From Emticicia sp051209875 (GTDB lineage Bacteria; Bacteroidota; Bacteroidia; Cytophagales; Spirosomataceae): a stretch of DNA of 64,000 nt. The DNA is taken from positions 1 through 64,000 of the forward strand of contig NZ_JBNTQY010000004.1 of NCBI RefSeq assembly GCF_051209875.1, read 5' to 3'. The notes below the pieces were generated by a model. It searched no databases. It was given only the letters and a program-made list of their open reading frames with translations, and was not told the DNA's origin. Below are positions 1 to 8,318 of the stretch, piece by piece. The position numbers were made by a program, and so were the translations under genes. Each line of letters begins with the position of its first letter. Position 1 is the stretch's first letter.

Positions 1-702
1 TTTTCAAAAGCCACTAACTCTTGGCGAGAAATGTATGTTTATACGCCACCAGGCTACGATAATGCTACTGAAAAATATCCAGCCGTTTACCTACTTCACG
101 GTGGTGGTGAAGACCAACGTGGTTGGGCTACCCAAGGCAGAACCGATTTGATTTTGGATAACCTCATTGCCGAAAATAAAGCAAAACCAATGGTAATTGT
201 CATGATGGATGGTAATTTTCAAGGTGGTGGTGGCCCGGCAGGATTTGGTATCCAACAACTCAATCAGTTTGAAAACGAACTCAAAAATGCAGTAATTCCA
301 TTCGTAGAAGCCAATTTTAAAGTTTCGAACGAGGCTAAAAATCGTGCTTTGGCAGGTCTTTCGATGGGTGGTTTACAAACTTTACACGCTGGTGTTCGCA
401 ACTCCGATGTATTCAATTATCTCGGCGTATTCAGTTCGGGCTGGTGGGCCAATAATACCAAACTTTCAGACCCACAATACGAATTCATGAAGACCAATAA
501 AGATAAAATAAATGCCAATATCAAAGAGTTTTGGATTTCGCAAGGTGGCAAAGAAGATATAGCCCACGCTAATTGCCAAATTATGATGCAGAAATTTGAT
601 GAAATGGGTATCAAATATAAATATAGCGAATATGCAGGCGGACATACTTGGCCAGTTTGGCGTCATGATATTTACGAATTTTCGCAGTTATTATTCAAAT
701 AA
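1..702 (+). CDS. CE1-type esterase (feruloyl/acetyl esterase-like), 5' end outside window
   Basis: The reading frame is open from base 1, so the gene is cut by the window edge. The first ATG at 31 is internal, because homologues in this window have an N-terminal E-set-like domain and a matching S-x-T-N-x-R stretch before YTPPGY. What remains is the alpha/beta-hydrolase domain of the esterase D/feruloyl esterase family (CE1). It shows YLLHGGGED (oxyanion region), the nucleophile elbow GLSMGG and the catalytic-His motif GGHTWPVWR near the C-terminus. Such enzymes remove feruloyl or acetyl groups from arabinoxylan outside the cytoplasm. Four relatives lie at 41.7-46.3 kb on the other strand. The exact ester substrate cannot be read from the sequence. 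Confidence 0.85.
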   Translation, partial: FSKATNSWREMYVYTPPGYDNATEKYPAVYLLHGGGEDQRGWATQGRTDLILDNLIAENKAKPMVIVMMDGNFQGGGGPAGFGIQQLNQFENELKNAVIPFVEANFKVSNEAKNRALAGLSMGGLQTLHAGVRNSDVFNYLGVFSSGWWANNTKLSDPQYEFMKTNKDKINANIKEFWISQGGKEDIAHANCQIMMQKFDEMGIKYKYSEYAGGHTWPVWRHDIYEFSQLLFK

Positions 703-1035
703 AAGACAAAGTATTATCAATAGCGAAGACGGACATTGTCGAAAGTTTATTGAAAAATATCCATTTATTACCATTGCCATATCATATTTATTAAGGAAAT
801 CTTGCTGGGTCACTTAGAGATGGCTCAGCAGGATTTGTAGAAGAGTTCAAATAATTTAAAAGCACGCCCAGTTCCACCATTGGCAAAAGCATTGGTTGAC
901 CACAGAAAACTTGATATTTCTGTTCAAGAATTAGAGGATATGATTAAAAATGATGAACAAACCAATTTGTATTTATGTCAAAAATATAAAAAGTATCTAA
1001 AATTTTAGAAAAGTTATTTTTAAAGAACTCAAACG
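703..1035 (+). other. Intergenic stretch with decayed coding fragments
   Basis: No intact gene is visible. Two short stretches read like the ends of proteins without starts. One ends at 852 with GSLRDGSAGFVEEFK and a stop. The other is open from 841 to a stop at 1008 (containing ARPVPPLAKALVDHRKLD and ending KKYLKF). I do not recognise either family. Both look like leftovers of genes removed by rearrangement. Confidence 0.35.
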
Positions 1036-1791
1036 ATGAAAAAAATACGTAAATCATTGGTTACTACTTTGTCATTTATTTTGTTTCTTAGTGTACAAAT
1101 TCTTATTGACAAAGCTATTGCCCAACCTCCTGGTCAGCAAAGAGCACCGCTCCCACCAATACCCTTAAAAGGCGACACCTCGCATACTTTAACAAGGCAC
1201 TTTAAATTTGCTAATAATACCAAAATACCTCCGTATGAGAATGGTTTTATACATAGATGGCTGGTGTTGGAACCAATCAAGAAAGACATTGCAAGAAATA
1301 ATATTTTCACGGACAATTATTTACGCAATGAGTTCAAAAACAATAATTTTTCGGAAGATTATTTATTGATACCAAAGCCTGGTGAAATGGTGAAGGTCGG
1401 AAATCAAGACCTCGACTGGTATGCTCTCGATAGTAAAACCTTTAATTTTAATCTGTTTAATTTTTCTTATGACATCAACAAACCAAAGTATGGATTACTT
1501 TTTTGGTTGGTTACGGTTATTGACTGTGCAGAGGAAATACAGCATGTAAGAATGACTGCCGGATGTAATTCGGGAGGGATGTTTTGGCTCAATGGTCAAG
1601 AAGCACTTATGCTTTCTGGTGATAGAGACATGATTGTTGACAACGTGGCTTCACCATTAATAACCTTAAAAAAGGGGAAAAATATTGTTCGTGGAGCAGT
1701 AATTAACGGCCCTGGTATGGCCAATTTTTGCCTTCGTTTTATTGATGAAAAGGGCAAGCCTGTTAAAAATATCAGTATCAGCAAAGATTAA
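1036..1791 (+). CDS. Secreted beta-sandwich protein of unknown function, paralogue of the gene at 39508-40242
   Basis: Predicted exported protein of 251 residues with an N-terminal hydrophobic segment followed by a cut site around AIAQP. The mature part has a conserved RWLVLEPI motif, and its C-terminal half (about residues 150-245) has the look of a galactose-binding-like beta-sandwich: FWLNGQEALMLSGDR, KKGKNIVRGAVINGPG, and FCLRFIDEKG at the end. Only 23 bases separate it from the GH43 gene downstream, so the two are surely co-transcribed. The same two-gene order recurs at 38.0-40.2 kb. A role in holding or presenting arabinan/xylan to the GH43 partner is inference. No catalytic residues are recognised. 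Confidence 0.7.
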   Translation: MKKIRKSLVTTLSFILFLSVQILIDKAIAQPPGQQRAPLPPIPLKGDTSHTLTRHFKFANNTKIPPYENGFIHRWLVLEPIKKDIARNNIFTDNYLRNEFKNNNFSEDYLLIPKPGEMVKVGNQDLDWYALDSKTFNFNLFNFSYDINKPKYGLLFWLVTVIDCAEEIQHVRMTAGCNSGGMFWLNGQEALMLSGDRDMIVDNVASPLITLKKGKNIVRGAVINGPGMANFCLRFIDEKGKPVKNISISKD

Positions 1792-1814
1792 AATCCAATC
1801 CTAATTTTACAAAG

Positions 1815-3245
1815 ATGAAATTTAAACTAATTGCTTTTTTAGCAGTATTACTCACAAATACAATATTAGCCCAAGTTGGCAAGCCTTTTATCCATGACCC
1901 ATCAACCATTATAGAATGTGACGGAAAATTCTACACCTTCGGAACAGGTGGCGGAGGATTAATATCAGAAGATGGTTGGTCATGGTTTGGTGGGGGTGTA
2001 AGACCAGGTGGAGGTGCTGCTCCCGATGCCATAAAAATTGGCGACCGCTATTTAGTGGTTTATGGAGCAACTGGTGGCAGTCCTTCGCACAAGGGTATCA
2101 TTTACACTATGTGGAATAAGACGCTCGACCCAAAATCGCCCGACTTTAAATATTCTGAACCCATCATCGTGGCTACTTCTGATGGCTATGAAGAAAACGA
2201 TGCCATAGACCCAGGTATAATGTTAGACCCCACAACTGGTCGCCTCTGGTTAGCCTACGGCACTTATTATGGATTCACTCGCATTATAGAATTAGACCCA
2301 AAGTCAGGTAAACTTAAAGCTGGAAATAAGCCCGTAGATGTGGCAATAGTGTGTGAGGCCGCCGATTTGATATATCGAGATGGCTGGTATTATTTGCTTG
2401 CTACACACGGTAGTTGTTGCGATGGTGCAAACTCAACTTATAATGTGGTAGTGGGTCGTTCGAAAAAAGTAACAGGGCCTTACATTGATAACGTAGGTAG
2501 AAGCATGATGGAAGGCGGTGGTAAAATGGTGGTGGCTACACGTGGGAGACAGATAGGTCCTGGCCACTTTGGACGAATAATTCTTGAAAAAGGTATTGAA
2601 AAAATGTCAATTCATTATGAGGCAGATTTAGACCAGAGTGGCCGCAGTGTATTGGGTATCCTTCCTATAGTCTGGAAAGATGGCTGGCCAGTAGCTGGTG
2701 AAAAATTTAAAGAAGGAACTTATGAAATAGAATCGGTTAGAAGAGGATATGGCTTAGAACTCGCAGTAGATTTTAGTAGAATGGCTGGTGCTCAACGTGG
2801 CTTTGGACAAACAAATAACGAGCCTATTAAACCAGTACCTGCTCAGGAATTAGCCGATGTAATCAAAAGTTGGCCAACAGGTAATATTAATGTCCGAATA
2901 GGAGATTATATGTATCGACCGCATCAAAAATGGACTATTACCGATGCCCCTGATTCTACGGGTTATTTAGGAGGTCCGTATTATAAAATTGTATTAGCAG
3001 GTACCGAACGAGCATTAGCCGCAACCGCCGATGCTCAGGTGATAACTGTCCCTGCCTTTACAGGTAGCCCAGAACAATTATGGAGAATTGACCAATTGAC
3101 TGACGGCACTTATAGAATAATGCCCAAGGTAGTACCAAATTCAAGCAAAAAATTAGCATTAGTTTCAGCAGGAGATAGCACACCAACACTTGCCGAATTT
3201 GACTTTGATAGCGATAATTCTAAATGGAATTTCAGAGTGCATTAA
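1815..3245 (+). CDS. GH43-family glycosidase (arabinanase/arabinofuranosidase/xylosidase type), secreted
   Basis: A 476-residue protein with a signal peptide ending near LAQ. Residues about 25-320 form a GH43 five-bladed propeller. The three acidic residues expected in the family are visible: Asp in IHDPS (base), Asp in AIDPG (pKa modulator) and Glu in CEAADLIYRDGWYYL (acid). The last 150 residues (ending EQLWRIDQLTDGTYRIMPK) look like a lectin-type accessory domain. It follows the beta-sandwich gene by 23 bases. A close paralogue lies at 38008-39456. The substrate is probably an alpha-L-arabinofuranosyl or beta-xylosyl linkage, fitting the GH127 and GH51 enzymes downstream. GH43 specificity cannot be settled by eye. 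Confidence 0.85.
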   Translation: MKFKLIAFLAVLLTNTILAQVGKPFIHDPSTIIECDGKFYTFGTGGGGLISEDGWSWFGGGVRPGGGAAPDAIKIGDRYLVVYGATGGSPSHKGIIYTMWNKTLDPKSPDFKYSEPIIVATSDGYEENDAIDPGIMLDPTTGRLWLAYGTYYGFTRIIELDPKSGKLKAGNKPVDVAIVCEAADLIYRDGWYYLLATHGSCCDGANSTYNVVVGRSKKVTGPYIDNVGRSMMEGGGKMVVATRGRQIGPGHFGRIILEKGIEKMSIHYEADLDQSGRSVLGILPIVWKDGWPVAGEKFKEGTYEIESVRRGYGLELAVDFSRMAGAQRGFGQTNNEPIKPVPAQELADVIKSWPTGNINVRIGDYMYRPHQKWTITDAPDSTGYLGGPYYKIVLAGTERALAATADAQVITVPAFTGSPEQLWRIDQLTDGTYRIMPKVVPNSSKKLALVSAGDSTPTLAEFDFDSDNSKWNFRVH

Positions 3246-3422
3246 TTGTGGTTTGTAGAGCGAATAGGCAAAATTGAAAAGCTTTTTTCTTTATCATTAT
3301 CAATTTTCAGCGTCGTGGCATTTACCCAAAATCCAATTGATGGTAGCTGGAAAAGCATCCGTGAAACACCCAACGGCATATTTGAAGTAAATCATAAATA
3401 TTTTTACCATTGTTTTATTTAA
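3246..3422 (+). pseudogene. Truncated copy of the small secreted protein found intact at 37519
   Basis: One frame encodes a signal-like hydrophobic stretch (IEKLFSLSLSIFSVVAFTQ) followed by NPIDGSWKSIRETPNGIFEV. This matches the start of the 112-residue protein at 37519-37857 (NPIDGNWKGTRETPNGTFEI). The match ends abruptly after about 55 residues, where an unrelated tail runs into a stop at 3422. No ATG stands at the expected start: an ATT occupies the place. It is a broken gene, lying directly behind the GH43 gene just as the intact one lies next to the second GH43 copy. Confidence 0.7.
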
Positions 3423-3435
3423 TATAATTTAAGTT

Positions 3436-5712
3436 TTGAAATACTCATTTAGTATTCTGTTATCTTTTTGTTTTTATTGCTCCTTTGCACAAATGCAACC
3501 CTTTGCCTTGCAAGATGTAAAGTTGTCAAAAGGCATTTTCAAAAATGCTCAAGAAGTAGATTTAAAGTATATTTTGGCTTTAAATCCTGATAAATTACTG
3601 GCTCCCTATTTGATGGATGCAGGATTGCCACTAAAAGCCGAGCGTTATGGAAACTGGGAAAGTTCGGGTTTAGATGGGCATATAGGCGGACATTATTTAT
3701 CTGCTTTGGCCATGATGTATGCAAGCACCAGCAATGCCGAAATGAAAACTCGCTTGCAGTATATGGTCGGTGAACTGGCCCGTTGTCAAGCAAAAAACGG
3801 CAATGGTTATGTGGGCGGAATACCCAATGGTAAGGTATTTTGGGAGCGAATTCACAATGGGGATATTGATGGAAGTAGTTTTGGTTTGAACAACACGTGG
3901 GTTCCACTTTATAACATTCATAAACTTTTTGCTGGTTTGAGAGACGCTTATCAATTTGCTGATAATCAACAAGCAAAACAGGTTTTTATTGGTTTGGGAG
4001 ATTGGTTCGCCGAACTCATAAAACCACTGAGCGATGAGCAAATTCAGCAAGTATTACGCACTGAACATGGAGGAATGAATGAAGTTTTTGCTGATTTATT
4101 TATCATCACAAAAGATAAAAAATATTTGGACCTTGCTCACAAACTCTCTCATCGAAACCTTTTAAACCCATTACTTGCCAAACAAGATAAACTCACTGGC
4201 CTACACGCCAACACCCAAATTCCAAAAGTTATTGGCTTTGAGAAAATTGCTAAATTGACCAACAACGCCGAGTGGTCAGATGCAGCCCAGTATTTCTGGA
4301 AAAATGTTTCTCAAACCCGAAGTGTGGCATTTGGTGGCAATAGTGTGCGTGAGCATTTCAATCCTACCAACGACTTCAAGAAAATGCTGGAAAGTAATCA
4401 AGGCCCCGAAACCTGCAATAGTTTCAATATCCTTCGGTTGAGTATGGCTTTGTTTCTGGATAAAAATGACATCAGTTATCTCGATTTTTATGAGCGAACA
4501 CTCTACAATCACATTTTATCAAGCCAGCATCCCGAAAAAGGTGGTTTTGTTTATTTTACCCCTATTCGTCCCAATCATTATCGAGTTTATTCTCAACCTA
4601 GTACGAGTATGTGGTGCTGCGTAGGTTCGGGGATAGAGAACCATACCAAATACGGCGAATTGATTTACAGCCATTCTGATAAAGATATTTTCGTCAATTT
4701 GTTTATTCCTTCAGTTTTGAATTGGCAAGAAAAAGGCATTCAATTAAGCCAAAACACAGATTTTCCTTACAAAAACAATTCGGAATTGGTGTTGAAACTG
4801 GCAAAACCTCAAACATTTTCACTCAATATTCGCTGCCCGAAATGGGCTGAAAGTGTAAAAGTAAGGGTGAATGGCAAAGTCCAAACTATAAATGACCAAC
4901 CATCAGCATACATGAGCCTTAGTAGAAATTGGAAAAATGGAGATAAGGTTTCGATTGAATTTGAAATGAAAACGCATCTCGAATACTTACCTGATGGTTC
5001 TAATTGGGCTGCATTTGTGCATGGGCCGATTGTCTTGGCCGCCAAAACCTCAACAGAAGATCTAAAAGGTCTTTTTGCCGATGATAGCCGCATGGGCCAC
5101 GAGACAAAAGGCAAACTTTTTCCTATCAATAAGGCATACGCAGTTGTGGATGATTCGGGTAACTTTCTTTCAAAAATAAAGCCTCATAAAAACCTTAGAT
5201 TTAATTTAGATTCGCTTACTTTACAGCCTTTTTACGAAATACACGATTCACGTTATCAAATGTATTTTCAAACATTTGACAAGAAAGCCTATGATACTTA
5301 TCAAAGCAATCTAAAACAAAAAGAGGCAGAAACTTTGGCAATTGAAGCCAGAACGGTTGATAAAGTAAATTGTGGCGAACAGCAACCCGAAGTTGACCAT
5401 TCATACAAAGGTGAAAAAAGTGATGTAGGATACGACGATGAGCATTTTTGGAGAAATACTCGCTCCTACATTTCTTATCAATTACAAAACCATCAAAAAG
5501 TTGGTAAGTATCTCGAAATAAGCACTTTAGATAATATCAACAGCGACAATATTCAAATATTTATCAATGATAAACTTATCGAACCAACAAAAGTCGATAA
5601 CAAAACATTAAGAATAAATGCTAGTGATGATGAGGCAATTCACATAAAAATTATGGCTAAAAATAATATTGTTTCGCCACGTTTTTATCAATTCAGAATT
5701 TTAAAAGAATAA
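3436..5712 (+). CDS. GH127-family beta-L-arabinofuranosidase (DUF1680), secreted
   Basis: A 758-residue enzyme starting at a TTG codon, chosen because it directly precedes a signal peptide (KYSFSILLSF...SFAQ). The (alpha/alpha)6-barrel part shows GGHYLSALAMMYA, NTWVPLYNIHK and the GH127 zinc/catalytic site: GPETCNSFN supplies Glu and Cys, and MWCCVGSG supplies the paired cysteines, one of which is the nucleophile in characterised members. The C-terminal part (from about residue 450) is beta-rich. GH127 enzymes release beta-L-arabinofuranose, for example from arabino-oligosaccharides of plant glycoproteins, and some clan members act on other arabinofuranosides. It sits between the GH43 and GH51 genes in one direction, likely one operon. 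Confidence 0.88.
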   Translation: MKYSFSILLSFCFYCSFAQMQPFALQDVKLSKGIFKNAQEVDLKYILALNPDKLLAPYLMDAGLPLKAERYGNWESSGLDGHIGGHYLSALAMMYASTSNAEMKTRLQYMVGELARCQAKNGNGYVGGIPNGKVFWERIHNGDIDGSSFGLNNTWVPLYNIHKLFAGLRDAYQFADNQQAKQVFIGLGDWFAELIKPLSDEQIQQVLRTEHGGMNEVFADLFIITKDKKYLDLAHKLSHRNLLNPLLAKQDKLTGLHANTQIPKVIGFEKIAKLTNNAEWSDAAQYFWKNVSQTRSVAFGGNSVREHFNPTNDFKKMLESNQGPETCNSFNILRLSMALFLDKNDISYLDFYERTLYNHILSSQHPEKGGFVYFTPIRPNHYRVYSQPSTSMWCCVGSGIENHTKYGELIYSHSDKDIFVNLFIPSVLNWQEKGIQLSQNTDFPYKNNSELVLKLAKPQTFSLNIRCPKWAESVKVRVNGKVQTINDQPSAYMSLSRNWKNGDKVSIEFEMKTHLEYLPDGSNWAAFVHGPIVLAAKTSTEDLKGLFADDSRMGHETKGKLFPINKAYAVVDDSGNFLSKIKPHKNLRFNLDSLTLQPFYEIHDSRYQMYFQTFDKKAYDTYQSNLKQKEAETLAIEARTVDKVNCGEQQPEVDHSYKGEKSDVGYDDEHFWRNTRSYISYQLQNHQKVGKYLEISTLDNINSDNIQIFINDKLIEPTKVDNKTLRINASDDEAIHIKIMAKNNIVSPRFYQFRILKE

Positions 5713-5754
5713 ATTTCCAATATAAATACATCTAAAACCCCAATACTTAATAAG

Positions 5755-7296
5755 GTGAAAAAAACAATTTTATTTTTTATTGCTGGTTGTGCTATGCTAT
5801 CGGCCACAGCTCAAACAAAAATTACCCTTAATACTGATTTGGCCAAAACAAAAATCAGTAAACACATTTACGGACACTTTGCCGAACACCTCGGTCGCTG
5901 TATTTATGGTGGAATGTATGTAGGCGAAGGAAACACTAAAATTCCTAACACTGCTGGTGTCAGGAATGACGTAATTGCAGCTCTCAAAGACCTAAAGGTG
6001 CCAAATCTTCGTTGGCCAGGTGGATGTTTTGCCGATGCTTACCAATGGAAAGATGGCATCGGGCCGAAAGCCAGTCGTCCTAAAATGGTGAACGTTTGGT
6101 GGGGTGGGGTAACAGAAGATAATAGTTTTGGTACACACGATTTCCTTGATTTGTGCGAACGTATCGGTGCCGAACCGTATTTGGCAGGTAATGTAGGAAG
6201 TGGCTCGGTAAAAGATTTAGCTGACTGGGTAAGCTACGTTAATCAACCAACGGGAAGCCCGATGTCTGACCTCCGTATTCAAAATGGTCGTAAACAACCT
6301 TGGAATGTAAAAATTTGGGGAGTTGGCAACGAAGCTTGGGGGTGTGGTGGCAATATGACGGCCGAATATTACGCCAATATTTATCGTCAGTATGCTACTT
6401 TCATGAAAGATATTACGCCTGAATCGAAACTTTATAAAGTAGCATCGGGTGCAAGTAGCGATGATTTTGCTTGGACCGAAACTTTGATGAAAAATATCCC
6501 ACACAATATGATGTCGGCATTGGCTCTACATCATTATTCGGTGTTAAGCTGGCGAGATACCAAAGGCCCTGCTGTTGGTTTTACAGAAGCTCAGTACTTC
6601 AAAACTATGGAAGAAGCTTGGAAAATGGAAGAGTTTGTGACAAAACACAGCACAATCATGGATAAATATGACCCCGAAAAGAAAATCGACTTAATCGTTG
6701 ACGAGTGGGGTGGTTGGTACGAAACCGATGCCGAAGGAAAAGGTGCTTTATATCAACAAAATACCATGCGTGATGCCATGATTGCCGGTCTTACACTTAA
6801 TATTTTCAATAACCATGCCGAGCGAGTTCGTGGGGCAAATTTGGCTCAAATCGTGAATGTTTTACAGGCTGTGATTCTAACGAATGAAGAAAAAATGTTG
6901 CTTACGCCTACTTTTCATGTAATGAAAATGTATAATGTGCATCAAGATGCTACACTTGTTCCGATGAGCATTGAGTCACCAACCTATACTTTTCAAGAAA
7001 AAAAGCTCAGAGCAGTTTCTGCATCAGCTTCAAAAGATGCGACTGGAGCATTGAATATTTCATTAACAAATATTGATTTTAGCAAACCTCATGAAGTTAC
7101 AATTAATTTAAGAGGGGAGGATTTCAGCAAAGTGTCTGGTCAAATTTTGTCATCAGCAAATATCAGCGACCATAATACCTTTGAACAACCAAATAAAGTA
7201 GCCATCAAAGACTTCACTGGGGCAAAACTTGAAAAAGGAATTTTAAAACTTTCAATACCTGCTTATTCAGTCATTGTTCTAAAAGCAATAAAATAA
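5755..7296 (+). CDS. GH51 alpha-L-arabinofuranosidase, secreted
   Basis: A 513-residue protein starting at GTG before a clean signal peptide (MKKTILFFIAG...ATAQ). The GH51 hallmarks are clear: an N-terminal IYGHFAEHLGRCIYGG, LRWPGGCFADAYQWKDGIGP, the acid/base Glu in VGNEAWGCGG and the nucleophile Glu in IVDEWGGWYE. Length and the C-terminal beta domain fit the family. It cleaves terminal alpha-L-arabinofuranosyl groups from arabinoxylan or arabinan. Export to the periplasm suggests it works on oligosaccharides taken in by the SusC/D system. It is the last gene of the left degradative operon; a hairpin terminator follows at 7321. Confidence 0.93.
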   Translation: MKKTILFFIAGCAMLSATAQTKITLNTDLAKTKISKHIYGHFAEHLGRCIYGGMYVGEGNTKIPNTAGVRNDVIAALKDLKVPNLRWPGGCFADAYQWKDGIGPKASRPKMVNVWWGGVTEDNSFGTHDFLDLCERIGAEPYLAGNVGSGSVKDLADWVSYVNQPTGSPMSDLRIQNGRKQPWNVKIWGVGNEAWGCGGNMTAEYYANIYRQYATFMKDITPESKLYKVASGASSDDFAWTETLMKNIPHNMMSALALHHYSVLSWRDTKGPAVGFTEAQYFKTMEEAWKMEEFVTKHSTIMDKYDPEKKIDLIVDEWGGWYETDAEGKGALYQQNTMRDAMIAGLTLNIFNNHAERVRGANLAQIVNVLQAVILTNEEKMLLTPTFHVMKMYNVHQDATLVPMSIESPTYTFQEKKLRAVSASASKDATGALNISLTNIDFSKPHEVTINLRGEDFSKVSGQILSSANISDHNTFEQPNKVAIKDFTGAKLEKGILKLSIPAYSVIVLKAIK

Positions 7297-7320
7297 TCAA
7301 GATTCTTATTGTAAACTTTT

Positions 7321-7361
7321 TTAAAAATCATACTTTTCAATCTGGAAAGTATGATTTTTAA
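7321..7361 (+). terminator. Hairpin terminator after the GH51 gene
   Basis: Arms 7321-7336 and 7346-7361 pair almost perfectly around a 9-base loop and end in a T-run (ATGATTTTTA). It closes the left arabinoside operon. The symmetric A/T flanks would let it work on both strands. Confidence 0.75.
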
Positions 7362-7552
7362 ATATTGGGCAAAGAATATTGTCCAAAAACAAAATATATG
7401 CTACTTTTACATAATTTAATTGTGTGCAATTAGTATGTACATAATAAATTAATTTAGTAATTCTTACAAAATCGATGTTTGAAATCGCAAAGTCTTTGTT
7501 TTTTTACGAATAAAAACGGACCGATAAAAACTAAATTATTTATTGAAACTTA

Positions 7553-8251
7553 ATGGAAAAGTACCATCATTCAACCCGAATTCTTGTTGCACTTGATTGT
7601 ATAGTTTTTGGTTTTGATGGAGACGCCCTAAAACTTCTGTTGGTGAAAAGAAACTTTGAGCCAGAGAAGGGTAAGTGGTCATTAATGGGCGGGTTTTTAG
7701 AAGAAAACGAAGACCTGGAAGTTGCAACAAATCGAATTTTGTATGATTTGACGGGCTTGAAAGATATTTATTTTGAAGAAATTCAGACCTTTGGGAAAGT
7801 CAATCGTGACCCAGTTGAACGCACGCTCTCAGTTTGTTTCTTTGCTTTGATTAATATTCATGCTCATGACCAAGATGCAGTAAAAGCACAAAATGCTTTT
7901 TGGATAAACATCGAAAATAAGCCTGATCTTATTTTTGACCATAATGAAATGGTAAATGTTGCCCTCGAAAGACTTCGATACAAGGCAGCTTTACACCCAA
8001 TTGGTTTTGAACTTTTACCTGAAAAATTTACTATTCCACAGCTACAAAAACTTTACGAAGCTATTTATCAGACACCGCTTGATAGAAGAAATTTTAGTCG
8101 AAAAATTTTATCGGCAAATCTATTAATTGATACTGGTGAAAAAAATCAGCAATCGACCACTAAAAAAGCTATCCTTTATCGTCTTGATAAAGAGAAATAC
8201 CAAAATAAATTTAATGCTTTTCATTATTTTATTTCTGATTCTATGAGATAA
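7553..8251 (+). CDS. araR: AraR-like Nudix/winged-helix arabinose regulator
   Basis: A 232-residue protein with a Nudix-fold N-terminal domain (about 10-140) and a winged-helix C-terminal domain (about 145-225, FTIPQLQKLYEAIYQTPLDRRNFSRKIL). The Nudix box is degenerate: in GGFLEENEDLEVATNRILYDLTGL the REUxEE catalytic core is lost. This is expected of a ligand sensor and not a hydrolase. This architecture is that of Bacteroides AraR, a regulator of arabinose use that binds L-arabinose, and of NrtR. Its position directly before araB supports the name. Candidate operators are at 8296 and 55323-55364. Two further paralogues sit at 13941 and 17998. Confidence 0.82.
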   Translation: MEKYHHSTRILVALDCIVFGFDGDALKLLLVKRNFEPEKGKWSLMGGFLEENEDLEVATNRILYDLTGLKDIYFEEIQTFGKVNRDPVERTLSVCFFALINIHAHDQDAVKAQNAFWINIENKPDLIFDHNEMVNVALERLRYKAALHPIGFELLPEKFTIPQLQKLYEAIYQTPLDRRNFSRKILSANLLIDTGEKNQQSTTKKAILYRLDKEKYQNKFNAFHYFISDSMR

Positions 8252-8295
8252 AATAAAAATAAATATAGTCTAAATTTTTAAGGTTTAAAATATAA

Positions 8296-8312
8296 TGTGT
8301 TAATTTGACACA
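8296..8312. promoter_or_regulatory. Palindromic operator candidate before araB (TGTGT-N7-ACACA)
   Basis: TGTGTTAATTTGACACA is a 5-bp inverted repeat with a 7-base spacer, ending 6 bases before the araB start codon. The inner part TTAATTTG is one mismatch from the Bacteroidota -7 box (TAnnTTTG). The same layout occurs twice before susC (55323-55364) and once at 35824. I infer an AraR site; this is not proven. Confidence 0.55.
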
Positions 8313-8318
8313 AATAAT

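Noticed and set aside
596..817. Small plus-strand frame at the end of the truncated esterase
   Set aside because: It begins inside the esterase in another frame and continues into decayed DNA; no support as a gene.
3539..4050. Long minus-strand open frames over the GH127 gene
   Set aside because: They overlap each other and a full-length enzyme with all catalytic motifs on the plus strand, and have no family features: shadow frames.
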